From assembly GCA_964019415.1 (NCBI GenBank), contig OZ025874.1:9088909-9152908 (forward strand): a DNA stretch of 64,000 nt, written 5' to 3'. The notes under the pieces were generated by a model that was not told the origin of the DNA, did no database searches, and saw only the letters and a program-made list of their open reading frames with translations. Source of the stretch: Ianthella basta (taxonomy: Eukaryota; Porifera; Demospongiae; Verongiida; Ianthellidae). Position 1 is the stretch's first letter. Every line of letters begins with the position of its first letter. The translations under genes were made by a program, and so were the position numbers. Shown here one piece after another: positions 46,510 through 59,720 of this stretch.

Positions 46510-49508
46510 CAATGCTATAGCTTAAACAGGAAAGTTCCTATGTGTGTGCGCATACACTATACAACTACTTGCAATGGTACATTTGACCCAACCGACCATA
46601 ACCTCGCTGCCTGTGGGTGGCCAAAGGTAAAGTCACCATGTGTGAGCGTATTTGTGTATGTGGGTGTATATCTTATTTGTAAGCAATTTCTCATTTTTTC
46701 CTTGTCAAAACTGTTGTCCCCCTATTTGTGGCCTTGTTTCAATGAATTGGTGGTGTTCTACTTCCTTGCTCTCTACCCTGCTCTAGCTGCCCCTGTGTGG
46801 AGCTACCCCCCTAGCCAGAGTAATGGTAATGTTGCCGGCCCCTGCAGTACTGACCAATGGCAGTACAAGCGGTAGTAGGCAATGTCTAGTGTGTGAGGGG
46901 AGAGGGTGTGTGTGTGTGCAAACCCTGTACAGTCACAATAGCTAGTGGGACTACTTGTGCATGCCCCTTCAAATTATGGAACCTCTGTAGTCTGTGCTGG
47001 TTATTGCAGACCTTGAGATGCTCAGTGTTCTAGTCCCAATACTGCACTGATTAGAGAGGTTCGTTGCTGAGTGTTGGCATTCCAAATTACACATTTCTTT
47101 GATGTGAGCATGTGTGTTTCCGTGGCCTTTAGTGTAGGGGGGTAGGGGGCGTCTTTGACAGAGGGAGAGGGAGGCGTTTCTCTGTCTCTACCTGACCAAC
47201 AATGCAGGTGACACACTCTCACACCTCAACCAGTGTGTTGGTAAGTAGTATGTCCATCTACGTGTACTCCCTGTGAGGTGTGCGTTAGAGCCAACACAAG
47301 ACAACCTGATGTAAGTAGACCCCATGCACAGCAGTATGCAGTCAGGCGTACCTTGGTGTACTGCTGCCTCGAATAAATTGTACATTGTCAGTTGGCAGCA
47401 GATATATGCAGAGTCAACTGTAGTTGGTTTGTGGTGGAATCAGTCATTATGAAAAGGCTTTTCTTAGGCCCCAGGTGTTGCATTGGAAGAATGTCTCAAT
47501 GGAGTTGATTTGTATGTACAGACCTTTTTAATTGCTTGTCCACACCGTGCACCGGTATCAGGGAAACACTCACACGATATACGAATTCATACACATACTC
47601 GTACAGTATAATTGTGAAATCTGGTGTTGACATAGATTGCAAGCTAGAGATTTATACAGCAATACTGCTTATGTTTATGTATATAATACCATAATTACAT
47701 CCGGTGCCCAATGTGGACAACCAACCCAAAACGTCTGTACATGAAAAGTAATAGTAGTCACATCTAGATGTCTTTCAGGAACAAGAAGCAATACCAAATT
47801 TAAATGGGTGTAAAGCTCTCCCTTTGTTTGATATCCATATTTAGGCTAGGCAGGGTTGGGTGTACCAATCTCTTTGTGTTATAGCTAGTGTTTAGTAATG
47901 TGTTAATTGCCCTGCTGCATGTGTGTATGGGTTGCATGTACATGAGGGCGAGAGGAGCGAGGTTCTCCCGTTCTGACTGTTTGACTGCAGGCCAGCACTG
48001 GTTGGAGCATGGGGTGCTGCTACAACTGCATGAGGTGTAGGCAGCGAGCATTGCTAGCTGGTGTTTAGCAGTTAGGACTCATCTCTTGTGACCTGTAGGG
48101 ACAGTGCGTGTAGTGTTGTTAGTATGAATGTTAATAATAATTACTGGCAATTATTATTCGAGGTGCATCAATGGGAATGGATGTATAGGTAAGTACATTA
48201 GCAACAAGGTCTTGTTTGCATGGAGCACATGCACTCTCTGTAGTGCAGTGAAAAGTTCATTGAATTTGGGTGTAGATAGAGCAATGTATTGTGTATTTCA
48301 TTGGAAGTACTGTATTGTGGTTCATGTCTTGGTAAGTGGGATCCTGCTAATCTGCTGGCCATTTTATTGACATCAAATGTCGAATGCAAGGCACAACATT
48401 TGGTTAGCAATGGTAGGACTTCATAACCAGCTGAACATTAGGGTGTTTAGCTGGTCACTGGTGTATTAGAGCTGCAGGGAAGAAGGTATTGCCTACGGTT
48501 GCTTCAAAGGGTATTTGAACAGACGACCTCCATTTTTGTGACGTCATAACTTTCTGTTACCGCATTGTTTACAAAACATAGTGGGGGGGTTATCAGCAAT
48601 GAATGTGATTACCACCCACAAGTGTTGTATGGGCGATGTATTTTTCTTGCTTTACAGAATGTATTGTAGTTATCCAATTCTCCGATTTTCAGTAGTGTAG
48701 GCTGAAATGTGGCTGAGCTTCTGAGTGTCAGCTCAACTTCTGCTGGACCTCTCCGGCATCTTCTAAATAAGTGAAAAAGTATGTAGCCCCATGCAACAAG
48801 GGGCAGTCTGTCATGCAGGTCTATTTCCCTGTAGTAAGCACTGGTGTTGGTGTGCCATGCTGTGTACCACAGCACTATAGTGCATGTGTGTGATTAGTTC
48901 CACCATTTTCCTATTCTGATAAACTGCATCATCCTTGCAAAGTATGTTTGTACTGTTAACTGATCGAGGGAATTCCAAGTGTGGTGGGTATATGCACAGG
49001 AGCTATATATGTGGCTATGTCACTTGTCGTGTACTCTGACCATGAATTTGGCACTGAACCTATACTCTGACACACCATACAATGTCATGTAGTCTCATGT
49101 AGCCAAGTCAGAATAATAAGCAGAGGGGAGAAACAGTCTGGGCTGTGTAAGACTACGTACCACATGAGTAGACTGCTCATTGCCCTTATTATAGGATCAT
49201 CACCACATACAGCACCTGTATAGTGATAGGGTATAATCATCTCTATGTAGCTGACAGTATGCATTGGGTTAGCGTTGTGCATACAATTATGTTCATGTCG
49301 TATAGCATGTTGGATGTATACATTTCTGCTAGACCTTACTTTCTCATATATTAGTAGACAGAAAGTACGGAATATCAAGCCAAGCTAAAATAACATACAA
49401 AACAACACTCGTGTACAAGCACAAACGTAATGTGTGCTGTAAAGATCTGTTTCCTTCTGGGATAGAATATACATGCATACATTTACACTTATGAACAGTT
49501 CTTCAGTA
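46510..49508. other. CREBZF 3' UTR and intergenic spacer
   Basis: A polyadenylation signal AATAAA at 47372-47377 would give CREBZF a 3' UTR of about 0.9 kb. The word CTGACACTCAGAAGCTCA recurs on the minus strand at 48714-48731. No coding exon is supported in 47.4-49.5 kb. Confidence 0.45.
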
Positions 49509-52500
49509 TCATATTAATTTCCTCTTCTTTTTAGTTTTTGGCTCATTTTCTTCTAACTGTTTCTTGAGGGCCTCTCGTCTCTGGAGCTCAGTTGCCTAAT
49601 ATGGAAATTGGAGGGATGCAAACAAGCAGTCGTGGACACAGTACTGCACACATTTGGGGGTTCATCCTCTTAGACTAGTAGCACTGTCATACAGTGTGTG
49701 TGTAAGCCTCACAGCAGGAGAGCAGCAAAGGGAAGGAGGAGAGCAGCAAAGATGAATCATGAGGGAATGCCTGTGCTAGTATAAAGGGCGTGACCAGTGC
49801 AGTACATCCTGCATGTCATCGCTTTGTTCATAATCCCTACCCCCAGCCCCATGTCACCAACTCACTTTACTTGGTGATGTCTTGGCTTTCTTGCTGGGGG
49901 ATTCCTGTTGTGGAGGTGGCTCTGGCAGAAAGGAGCCTGGGACTCGACCAACCCACGACCCAGTGCTGGCTGAGGGTGTGGCGGTAGCCTCGCCCACCTC
50001 TCCCACTGGCTTCACCAACACACCATCTGCAACAAAGACAGCGAACACACCGCTACATGCACTAACCACATTGGCACAATGCAACACTCCAGGAAACCAC
50101 ACACCCAAACAACCACAACTGTCCGCATACAACCTGAGCTGATCTGATAGTTAATCACAGAATCGGCTAGTATGGTGATGTATGATGAAACAGTAGCTAA
50201 ATACCCAAAGTTATTATGCATTTAACTTATACTATAGAACACACTTGGATCAACCTGACACAAGTCTGTCCAATTTTATTTCCCTGGAAAACTTTACTAA
50301 GGCATACATCCCCACCTTTAGGTTGCTTTGAACCATAAAGCACTTTTGCAACGTCTTTGTAGAGCGACTGCAACTTGGTGTTGGCTGACAGGCAGGCATC
50401 ACTAGAGAGCACACCACTGTGGAAGTCCTGCAGCAGACAAGCGTTCTCCTTCTTGTGCAGAATCATACCACACACATGTCCAACCCCAGTGTGCATTCTT
50501 AGGCAAGTTCAATAAATCTACAATTTAATTATACCCATCTAATGAATCAAGTCACTTGTGATAATAGTATATGCACACTCACATCCCATAACTACATACA
50601 TGGTCGCTTCACTGTCACTCTGCGTCTCAAGAATGCACAGGAACTTGTCTAATGAGATCACTGTGAGAGGCAGCCAAGCATACCTAAAAACATCTGGCCT
50701 CCCCTGGCCCTAAAATAGTAGCAGCACACTGTGTTGCACCTCTGAAACACAGCCACCTGTCTAAAGCTGCCAGGACAGGAGTCCATTAGAACTATTCCAT
50801 TAGCATATGCTGGGCTGATGGTAATCATCAGAGGTGTAAGAATTGGATACTGCGAGGCTATGATCCACATAACCCTATGTACTGCATGCCTCCGCTTACA
50901 GTAGCACACTACTGCCTCACACTGTGTAAGACACACTTTGAGACTAAGTGCCAGTCTACACGCCAACAGGACGGAGCTCAGGACACACCCTGCTCTCACC
51001 ACACCTCCCTCCCTCCCTTCCTCTTTCCCTCATTCACTCACCTGTGACATTCTCATTTCATTTGCAAACACCCTGTCATCATACACTGCTGTCACCAGCC
51101 CACCTGCAAGGTTCAAATGAAACAACACTCACATCCTAAGGAATTGTGTGAGTGCCATAAACTACATGTAGTGAGCGCAATAGGCAATACATACAATTTG
51201 TATGCACAGCTTAAAGCACAGGTAACTGCTGACAGGACAGGCTAGCAGTCACTGTATTCCTCAATGACATGTGACGGTTATGATGCGTTGGCATGTTACT
51301 AACGTCTGGAGGGAGGGCCGTAGCGGACTTTATAGTCATCAATCTCTTTGTCCTTGCGCCTCAGCAGTTTAGCCATTTCTTCCTGCTGTCTGCTTAGCTC
51401 CTGCACCATTGCCAGGAGGGGCAGGGAGAGGTGTTCTGCCACCTGAGCAGGGGAGGGGTGGTTACCATGGTTACCATTAGCTGTCATGTGAACTATTTAT
51501 ACAAGATATGGTGACTGACAAATTAAATTTGTTTTCGAATTCCTTTTGATTTACCGAATTTCAAGAGTTAAAACTGTTACTGGTATAAGAGGTTGGTCAC
51601 ATGACTGTCACAGTCATGTGAGCCCCACCCACCTTGCCAGCCCCACCCACCTTGCCTTCCTGGGACTGCTTGCAGCTGAAGGACCACTTGAAGGGAAGGC
51701 CCGAAAGGGAAGAGTCCACACTCAAGGTCAACAGTTCGCCTCCATCACTGATCTATACAGGACAACATGACGGTAGTGACGTCACACGTGGACCAACAGA
51801 CACAACAATATTACAATACATTAACCGTGAAGGTAGATCATTAATGACTAATGGATACCTAGTTTCAATATGCAACAGAGCACCACAGACCACCAACGCA
51901 GCCAGGGTACAATCCCTACATACAATCCACACCTTTCTTGTAAGTGCGTCATTTCAATGGAAAGTTAGGGCCACTTGTGTTTTCAATTTGTTCAAAGTGG
52001 TCTCCATAGAGACTTACAAAAATTGCTCAGCCGACGGTGTTTCACGTCGTCTGGCGGGTTATTGGGAAAAGTTTTCAATTAGCAATAACCGTGCCTCGGA
52101 TGAACCTCATTGGCTACGGTACTGCCTCTGCGCAAAGATAATGAAACGGGTCCACTTGGGCCCTTAACCACCTGTGCTTGCACAACACTTGTGGTTGTAA
52201 GTACATTGTTTACAATTAGATATGCAAGAAACAGTACACACTACAGTTGATGTCCAACTGTTGCCGTCACACTTTAGTGTAGTCTACGCGTCACACAGTA
52301 ACACTGGTGTAGCATGACATATAATTTGAGTAATAATGACAAACATGCAGTATGGACCCTTCAGTGCAATGTATGCATGTTCACTTCCACCTGTGTGTAC
52401 TGCATCCATCTTATAACACATAGTAATGTGTTCCATTACATTGCCTCATCTCTGACACCTGATACAGGAGCCTCTCTCTGGACTGCCACACAACCCTGTA

Positions 52501-53471
52501 AAGGTGACGTGCCTCCTCCCGCACAGGTGATCATGAACAGCTCAACACTTGCTAAAATCCCACTCACTTGAGCAAGCTATCAAGTCATCAGATGATATAA
52601 TGACTGTGAGTTGCAGGTATGTGAGGTATTAGCCCTTGGCACACATCACTGCCTTAACACATGACATCATGCAATGAGGTAGGAAGTTGAGCGCTGTGAC
52701 AACTGAGCGATGAATCACCTAGCAAAGAGCTTCTCCTTCATTAGTCAAGTGCAACGGATTAGCATAGATATATCAGTCTTGTCTCCCACACCCAGAGGTG
52801 CAGACTGCCATTCAGTCGGAAGTTATTCCCACTAATCCAGCTGTGAAGTGCAGTGGCACCTTTGGGACAGTTCAGGACGCCCTAAGTGCTCTAATTAGAG
52901 AGGTGTTCATATTTCAAAGGTAGTTTGTACACAACTCTATCGAGCTGAGACAGTAGACACTGTCATCATATGAGAGGTGTCCTTAATTCAGGGTGTCCTT
53001 TATAAGGGGGTTTTACAGAAGCAGTTTTAGTAGGCTAATATACAGTGCTATGTTAGCTGCAGTGTGAGGTGGAGTGATGTGATGGGGTGGAGTGACTGTG
53101 ATGGGGTGGTGGGATGTGATGGGGTGGAGTGACTGTGATGGGGTGGTGGGATGTGATGGGGTGGAGTGATGTGAGAGTAGAATGGTATGGTGCGTGGTGT
53201 GATGACATGGAGGATGACAGCGTTGGAAGTGATAACACACCTTGAGCTGGTACTCTGCTGCTTCCTTCTGCTGAGTGAGGTGGTCTTGGAGGTTCCTCAG
53301 GATGGTGTCAGGTGGGGCTTCAATGTGCTTGTTGAGGGCCTGGTGGTGGGGGGGGGGTGGGGGGAGGGGGAGGAAGTACTAGTGTGGTGCATGCTGGGTT
53401 CTATTTCTGACTTGAAAGACACTTGTTGAAAGCACCTGAGTTAAATAATAGGAAAGGCAGCTTTGTGTGTG

Positions 53472-53534
<63 letters not shown>

Positions 53535-54739
53535 TACTGTGCAATCAGTGCATGTGGTGTGTCTGTACATAATTTTACAAGTAATTTTGAAAGACCTAAA
53601 TACTAAATATAATCAGTGAATTGAACTGACACACTGAATGCGCACACATACCACCCACCCATAGGAGTGCCATGGCAGAACTTAGTCACAACACCATACA
53701 AACAGAACTAACTTCTGAAGTTCATCAATGGCTGAGAGCATGTTGAAGCCAAATAGTCACAGAGTAGGTAAGTTGTGCATTCAGTTAAATTCCTCAAATA
53801 ACACTGCCAGAAGGATGACAGCAATAGTAGGAAATAGGGTGAAATGAAAAATGCATGTATGCACGTGTATGCACATATGCAAGTATTGTGTGTGTGTGCA
53901 TCTATTGTGTATGTATTCATGTGTGTGTGTGTGTGTGTGTGCATCTATTGTGTATGTATTCATGTGTGTGTGTGTGTGTGTGTGTGTACCTGTATTGTGT
54001 ATGCATTCATGTATGCGTCTGTGTGTATGCATGTATGTACGTGTACATGTATTGTGTATGTATTCATGTGTATAGGCACTGTCGTTGGTATGTGGCGGTT
54101 AGGTGCCTCAGTTAATTGGGAGAATTCAAACGTACAATACTACTAACCCCAACGCTGGTGTATACATATTGCACACTGGCTTGCTGTGTGTTGCACAGTT
54201 CGAGCAGACTCACAACAGAAGCACCCACCGTGTGGTGCAAGTGAATGGGAAGGGTGTGCATGAGTCTGAGAGAATGTGAAGACCAACTCAAGTATGTGCA
54301 CACTATTGTTCCAGAGTATCTACAGTGGAGGAGGGGCTTCCCCACAGATTCCACTCCGCACAACCCAACAGATGACATAGGAGAATCACAGAAGGCCCGC
54401 ATTCCACCGCCCTGCTCCACAATACACAGTAGACACTACCATCCCAAACTAGCTACAGGAACCCAGCAAACTTCAATACCATGGAATCATGACCGTACAC
54501 GCCTAACCAAACATAGGACATGCTATGTTTACATCCCCCACAACCTTGCAACGTTTCGTTACTCCGTCTCCTTCTAGACACTCTCCCCAGCAGCGAGAAA
54601 AGTCAGTCACCAGCATATCATAGCCGTCCCCTTCTACGAGGCTCTTCACGGCGTATCTCTTCCCGCTGATGTCAAAGACCTTCCAAGTTTGGGTATACAG
54701 AGAAGGGCATTCATTTTGCCGCCAGTTGGAGGCAGCCAT
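49509..54739 (-). CDS. NHEJ1: Non-homologous end-joining factor 1 (XLF/Cernunnos)
   Basis: Eight in-phase exons (54545-54739, 53241-53339, 51651-51752, 51304-51442, 51042-51103, 50316-50427, 49866-50026, 49509-49595) give 318 residues; human NHEJ1 has 299. The globular head is recognisable from TWKVFDISGKRYAVKSLV, then LNKHIEAPPDTILRNL (human LNKRLTAPP) and SSLSGLPFKWSFSC (human SELSGLPFYWNFHC). The dimerisation coiled coil follows: LPLLAMVQELSRQQEEMAKL and KDKEIDDYK (human KDLEIQDY). A Ser/Pro/Lys-rich linker leads to a basic C-terminus, KTKKKRKLI, comparable to the Ku-binding tail KKPRGLFS. XLF bridges XRCC4-ligase IV with Ku at double-strand breaks in the nucleus. The donor of exon 1 (GTTGTG) is unusual. 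Introns 1 and 2 hold TG repeats or palindromes. It is divergent with the gene starting at 55273. Confidence 0.95.
51597..51621. promoter_or_regulatory. Palindrome with two E-boxes next to NHEJ1 exon 3
   Basis: Two perfect 11-bp arms, TCACATGACTG and CAGTCATGTGA, separated by TCA. It lies in intron 3, 30 bp beyond the donor of exon 3. A 17-bp direct repeat of ccccacccaccttgcc type overlaps that donor. Confidence 0.4.
53465..53533. repeat. (TG)n in NHEJ1 intron 1
   Basis: Nearly pure TG run. Confidence 0.95.
53884..54070. repeat. TG-rich variable repeat in NHEJ1 intron 1
   Basis: Four units of gcatctattgtgtatgtattcat or close variants, separated by (TG)n runs of different length. Confidence 0.85.
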
Positions 54740-55272
54740 TTTTGAACAGTTAGGCAATTGTATTCATGACGCTGAGAAGGTATTTGGATACCGTGTATAT
54801 AGGCAGTCAGTGTGGAAGTAGCAGGAGGAAGCTCTCCGGGTGCATTCAATTTCTGCTGGATATCAGGTAAGTCTAGGGCTGTTTCTTCCTAGAAATATAA
54901 CTGTTAATCTAAGAATAGCCACTGTTTGTACGGGGTGCAGTGTGCAACTGGTTCAGTAGGAGCAGAGCACGAATCCCTACTAGTGTTCGTGCTAACAACC
55001 TTAAGCTTGTGCACGCTTTGCTCTACTCTGAGCTTGTACAGTACTCGCGAGCCTCCCTCTCTCGGCCCATAGCCGCTCCATTCCTTCCTAGAGAACAGCT
55101 GCATCCCAGATCACGTACTGTGTAGCCAGTCTAGTTGTAGGGGGTGCCGTTTTACATGGTGACACGTTTACACGAGCACATCCGTGTGTGACAGGTTTCC
55201 TCTTTCGCCCTTCAGATTCAATTACCACACGGTGTACTGTACTGTGGTGTCGTATGCGAGTGAGTATAAACA
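54740..55272. promoter_or_regulatory. Bidirectional promoter region of NHEJ1 and the 55.3-kb gene
   Basis: 533 bp between divergent start codons, GC-richer than its surroundings. No specific motif was assigned. Confidence 0.45.
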
Positions 55273-55423
55273 ATGACGTCTATCGATTCCCCAATCGAGG
55301 AGGCCATTACCAGGTACTACCTCTTCTTCGCGCAAATGGACAACCTCAAGGCTACCCTTCAGCGCCTCCCTGTCGACAACGTGGAAAAGGCGAACTGCGT
55401 GCGGCAGCTGCAGAATGTTGAAG
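55273..55423 (+). CDS. First coding exon of an unrecognised gene
   Basis: The ATG at 55273 opens 50 codons (MTSIDSPIEEAITRYYLFFA..., ending VRQLQNVE) and the exon ends in phase 1 at a strong donor GTGAGT. The composition is that of a soluble helical protein. The head-to-head position with NHEJ1 and the codon use support a real gene. I do not recognise the family. No continuation could be fixed with confidence: an acceptor before 55,695 (cacctgcag) would give a cysteine-rich frame, but it resembles nothing known. The rest may lie beyond the TG repeats or outside the window. Confidence 0.5.
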
Positions 55424-56542
55424 GTGAGTGCCACCGAGATGGGGCGAGCCAGTTCTCTGTAGTATCGAATCTCCCGCCAATTTGTGACCTTCTTTCTCAG
55501 CGAGGCGTAGTTATGAAAATGCAGAGTGTTCAGTTTCAGGCTTTTGAGAGTGCCTCTTCCCTTCCCCCACTGACAGTAGAAGATGGACTCCCTTGGCCTC
55601 CCTTATGGAGGGTTCTAGAGTTGTATGGCACACTGTTGTGGTGTGTACCCAGGGTGCCCCATGTGTAAATGGACTGAAAACTGTTCACCTGCAGTTTGTG
55701 TTTCTGTCTGCTTGCATGGCCGCCCCGCACACTGCCCCGGTAGCCACACCTCCTCCATGCGGCGTGTGTCGAGCAGATGTTCTTGTAGTTGGGTAACTTC
55801 ACCTGCTGATGTAGCGGGCAGTGTGTGTACAATGAAATATGGATGTGTGCGTGGAGTGTGTCCATACACCAGTAGGATGTGTTACAGTGCAAGTTGGTCG
55901 TATGGTAGAAGTGCCACAGTGCCTAGCGGGTCAGCATCACCGTGCCATGGAGTGGGTTGAATGGTTGTGTTGCTCAGGAGGCCCCTATGCCATGTATGTA
56001 GCTGAGGGTTGTATATTCATATGGCTGCTTTGTGTCTGTGGTCAAACACCTGCTCTGTGAACCCTGCTCTGTGTGGGGTAATTGTTTGATGCTGTGCATC
56101 TGTGTGGAGTGGGAAAGAGGAACAACCACTTGACAGTGATCCTGAATCCACATCACCAACTGTTATTTCACCCTTTCCCCCCTCCTTGCGTTCTCCTTCA
56201 TAACACACTCAGGGTATCTCTCTAGCGTAGTGTTGCTAGTGCGTTGTTCCCTGGGTGGAGGGGGCCATGACCCTCTCGCATACAGTGGTTACATGGATCT
56301 GGGCACAACTCACACCACACAATATTTAATGAAGTTGTAGGGTGCAGTTTGGGTTATAGGTACAATGGGATATCGTGACCCAAGGCTGAGTCCATTATGC
56401 TAAGTAGTGGTGCATTTGGGAGTGTTGTGTGTGTGCACATGGTAGCCTGTTGATGGGTTTCTACTGCAAATGTACTGGCACTTGCAGTGAGAGTTTGAAA
56501 GAGACTTGTTGAAAGCATCTGAGTACACTAATGGGACGGCAG
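55424..56542. other. Probable intron or spacer
   Basis: Several overlapping ORFs of 60-130 codons on both strands at 55.5-56.06 kb, none with a recognisable domain. No firm exon. Confidence 0.35.
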
Positions 56543-56782
<240 letters not shown>

Positions 56783-56929
56783 GCATGTGTCCGGAGCTGG
56801 TGGATAGACCGTGAATGAAGCATACATTACATACAGTAGTGTGTGCTGGGCATACATACCTCACTTGTGGGGGCACACGTAAGGCACTTGTATATATATT
56901 GCATGACAATGTATGCATGTGTGTTCATT

Positions 56930-56960
<31 letters not shown>

Positions 56961-56964
56961 GCGT

Positions 56965-57049
<85 letters not shown>
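56930..57049. repeat. (TG)n microsatellite
   Basis: TG run with four TGCG interruptions, 150 bp after the previous one. Confidence 0.97.
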
Positions 57050-57052
<3 letters not shown>

Positions 57053-58312
57053 TCCTGCATGTATGCAATAAATGGCATCCTGTAGTTGTCCGCACTGAGA
57101 CAGAATGAGTGACTGCCTGTGTGTATGTGTTAAACAACCATGCCTATGTGCATGTATGGATGTAATGTGTAAGAGAGTGATTGGTACAGTATATGTGTGG
57201 AACAGCTGTTGTACTAGCTGTACTGCTGATTATTTGAATAATTTACATGTTTAAGTTGTGTGCGTGTGTGTCAGTGAGGAAGCATATCCCTACATGTGTC
57301 TAGCAAATGGAGTGATTTAGTAAAGAGAACTGTGCGTTTTGGCGCAGTGTGTGGCGTGTTGAGATAATTGTGTCTGTGGAGAAGTGTCAACAGTGGCAGT
57401 GAATGGGGTTTCCTGGACTTCTGACAGTGAGCCACTTTCGGCAGTTTTGCTATTCAAGTTGGTACGTACTGTAGTAGGATAGTACCTCCAATATGTGAGG
57501 AAAAGCAGCAGAGACCGTGAGAGTGTGGATGAGGTAATTTAGCCATTACCTGATGCAGTGGGAAGGAGGTGTGTGTGTGCGTGCATGTGTGTTTGTGGTG
57601 TGTGGTGTGGGTGTACGCACTGTACTACTCCTATTTGAAGCCATGATCCAAAGACCAAGTCCAATTCCATTGGTGTAGATGAATTGGTTTGAAAGTGAAT
57701 ACAGTTGGTCTTCGCGTGCTATGCAGTGGTACAAAGCATTGTATACTCACATCTGTGCATTCATGTCATCTGCTTCATTCACCTATTGTGCAGCCTGCTC
57801 ATTAGTACTACATTCCACCAGCTGTCTGTGTATATCACCCTGTACATTGCAACTGGATTATACTGTGTGTACTGTAGTGTGTTATGTCACACACAGCATT
57901 TATATTGCTGCATGCCATAGGAAGTTGATTTCAAAGACATTTTTAGATTGGTGGTTTTGTTCTGTATATAGAAGCCTTCAAACTCTGCTGTTGCCATGGC
58001 GATGCAATGGTTGCCATGCCAAGGGCATGAGGTGAGATCTCATTAGTGAGTAATGTAATGGAGCTTTAATGGGCTCAGCCAGGTCACAGTGGTCGGTGAA
58101 GGCCACTTCATTCAGCACCCTGGCCCCATGCTTGTGTTTGGGTTCCCAACGTAGAGGGCTGTATTTGTTCAGTATGTTGTACAGTTGGTGACCTCTGTAG
58201 CTCCAAGGTACTCTATTGTGCTTGAGGATATAATAGTGTCACCAATGTGCTTCCTAAGGGTTGAGTTTGTGTGGTGTTTGTAGTCATGAGCACAGTTCAA
58301 ACTGGTGCTATA
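57050..58312. other. Spacer with one possible minus-strand exon
   Basis: On the minus strand, 57970 to about 58230 is open and reads YNILNKYSPLRWEPKHKHG, then ARVLNEVAFTDHCDLAEP. It looks protein-like but matches no family I know and its splice sites are unclear. Nothing else was seen. Confidence 0.2.
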
Positions 58313-58656
58313 GTCTCGTGTGCCAGACCCCCTGCGGAGGGGTCCGGCAGTATTGTATAAGCCGACTTGTACCAAAGGAATGTAATAATTGCATAATTGT
58401 CTCTTGCACAGTGTCGTCCGTGTGGTAGTGCAGTGAGTGAAGTAAGGAGTGCCCAGGTTCACATTGTTTTGCTTGTACGGCTTGTCCTTGTGACCATATC
58501 CTTCGAGCGAGCTGACGCTATGTCTCTAAGTTTTAGGCTGATGTCATATAGCAAACAGTGAATCTGATTGGTCAGGACAGGATCTCGTCTTGGACACAAG
58601 TCTGCATACGCAATAACACCGGACTCTTCCCACAGGGGGGGTCTGGCATGGGAGAC
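58313..58656. mobile_element. MITE-like element with GTCTC..GAGAC ends and TA flanks
   Basis: The left end GTCTCGTGTGCCAGACCCC and the complement of the right end GTCTCCCATGCCAGACCCC are inverted repeats, and matching GTCCGG words lie just inside both. TA directly flanks each end (58311-58312 and 58657-58658), as for TA-targeting DNA transposons (Tc1/mariner type). The 344-bp element has no transposase, so it would be non-autonomous. Confidence 0.7.
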
Positions 58657-58669
58657 TAACTGGCGCAAA

Positions 58670-59720
58670 TTTCACAATGTTTGTAGAAGAGAATGGCTTA
58701 CCTTAGTGACAGAGACAGTGTGAAGATGCATTGACTCTTCCCATTTTGAATATTCTGGTGACAAGGTGTTACTGTATTCTGCTGTGTGTGCAAGCTGTGG
58801 TTGTCTTTGTATTGCATGTATTACGTGCACTGTAATTATTTGTGTATTATATTTATACAGCTACTATATTAATATTGTATGTGGCAACCACAAGCTTTCT
58901 AATGCAGTTTCTTCATTGTATAAAAGGAATTCCATACCAGTATTATTGGCCTAACGGTTATATACCTCAATATCACAATATCGCAATATTACCTCCTGGA
59001 GGAGTGGCAGGTACGCAGCCTGCTTCGGAGCGAAGGCAGCAGGGTGCCTCTCTTCCTTTTGACACACTGGGGTAGTACATAGACACACAAAGGCTCCATC
59101 CTGCATCTCTGGGTAGTAAACCCCCTGAGTTGTCAACGTACCCCAGTGTACATACAACCAGCATTACAGTGTGTGTATGTGTACATACAACCTGCACTAC
59201 AGTGTGTGTATGTGTACATACAACCTGCACTACAGTGTGTGTATGTGTACATACATACATACATTTGTATTGGTGTGCAGCCGGTGACTTCTGTCACACC
59301 AAGTGTGCCTACTCTGTTGTGTTTGAGGCTAGTATCACCAATAGATTCCCAACGGGTAATTTGGCGTCATGGGCAAACTTCACAAGGTGTGTAGAATCAC
59401 TTTACTGACAGAGAAGTGTGCGTTGAATCTTCCCATTTTGAATGTTTGTGAGACGGTTTCAGCCAAACGGCACCCCATAGTCCTGGTACTGGTAGCCGGC
59501 ACAGGGCAGTGTGTTGCAACACTCATCAGTTCAAGTGGACCAATCAAATTAGTCCAAACAGATGACATCACTGGCATATGTCCGTTCTGATTGGGTAATG
59601 TGTCTAGCTCACATGGTATACGTATACCTTTTACAAGGACAGCTCGCAGTTTGGTGACAAGTAGGTCACTGCATTCTACTGATGTGTGCACGAGCAGTGT
59701 GTGGTAACCTCGGGCTGTAG
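58670..59720. repeat. Duplicated, diverged block
   Basis: 58670-58795 and 59365-59700 share gcaaatttcacaa, cttcccattttgaat, ttctgg/tttggtgacaag and ctgtgtgtgca/tgatgtgtgca words in the same order. The second copy is split by about 190 bp of extra sequence. It fits a duplicated or repeatedly inserted element. Confidence 0.45.
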
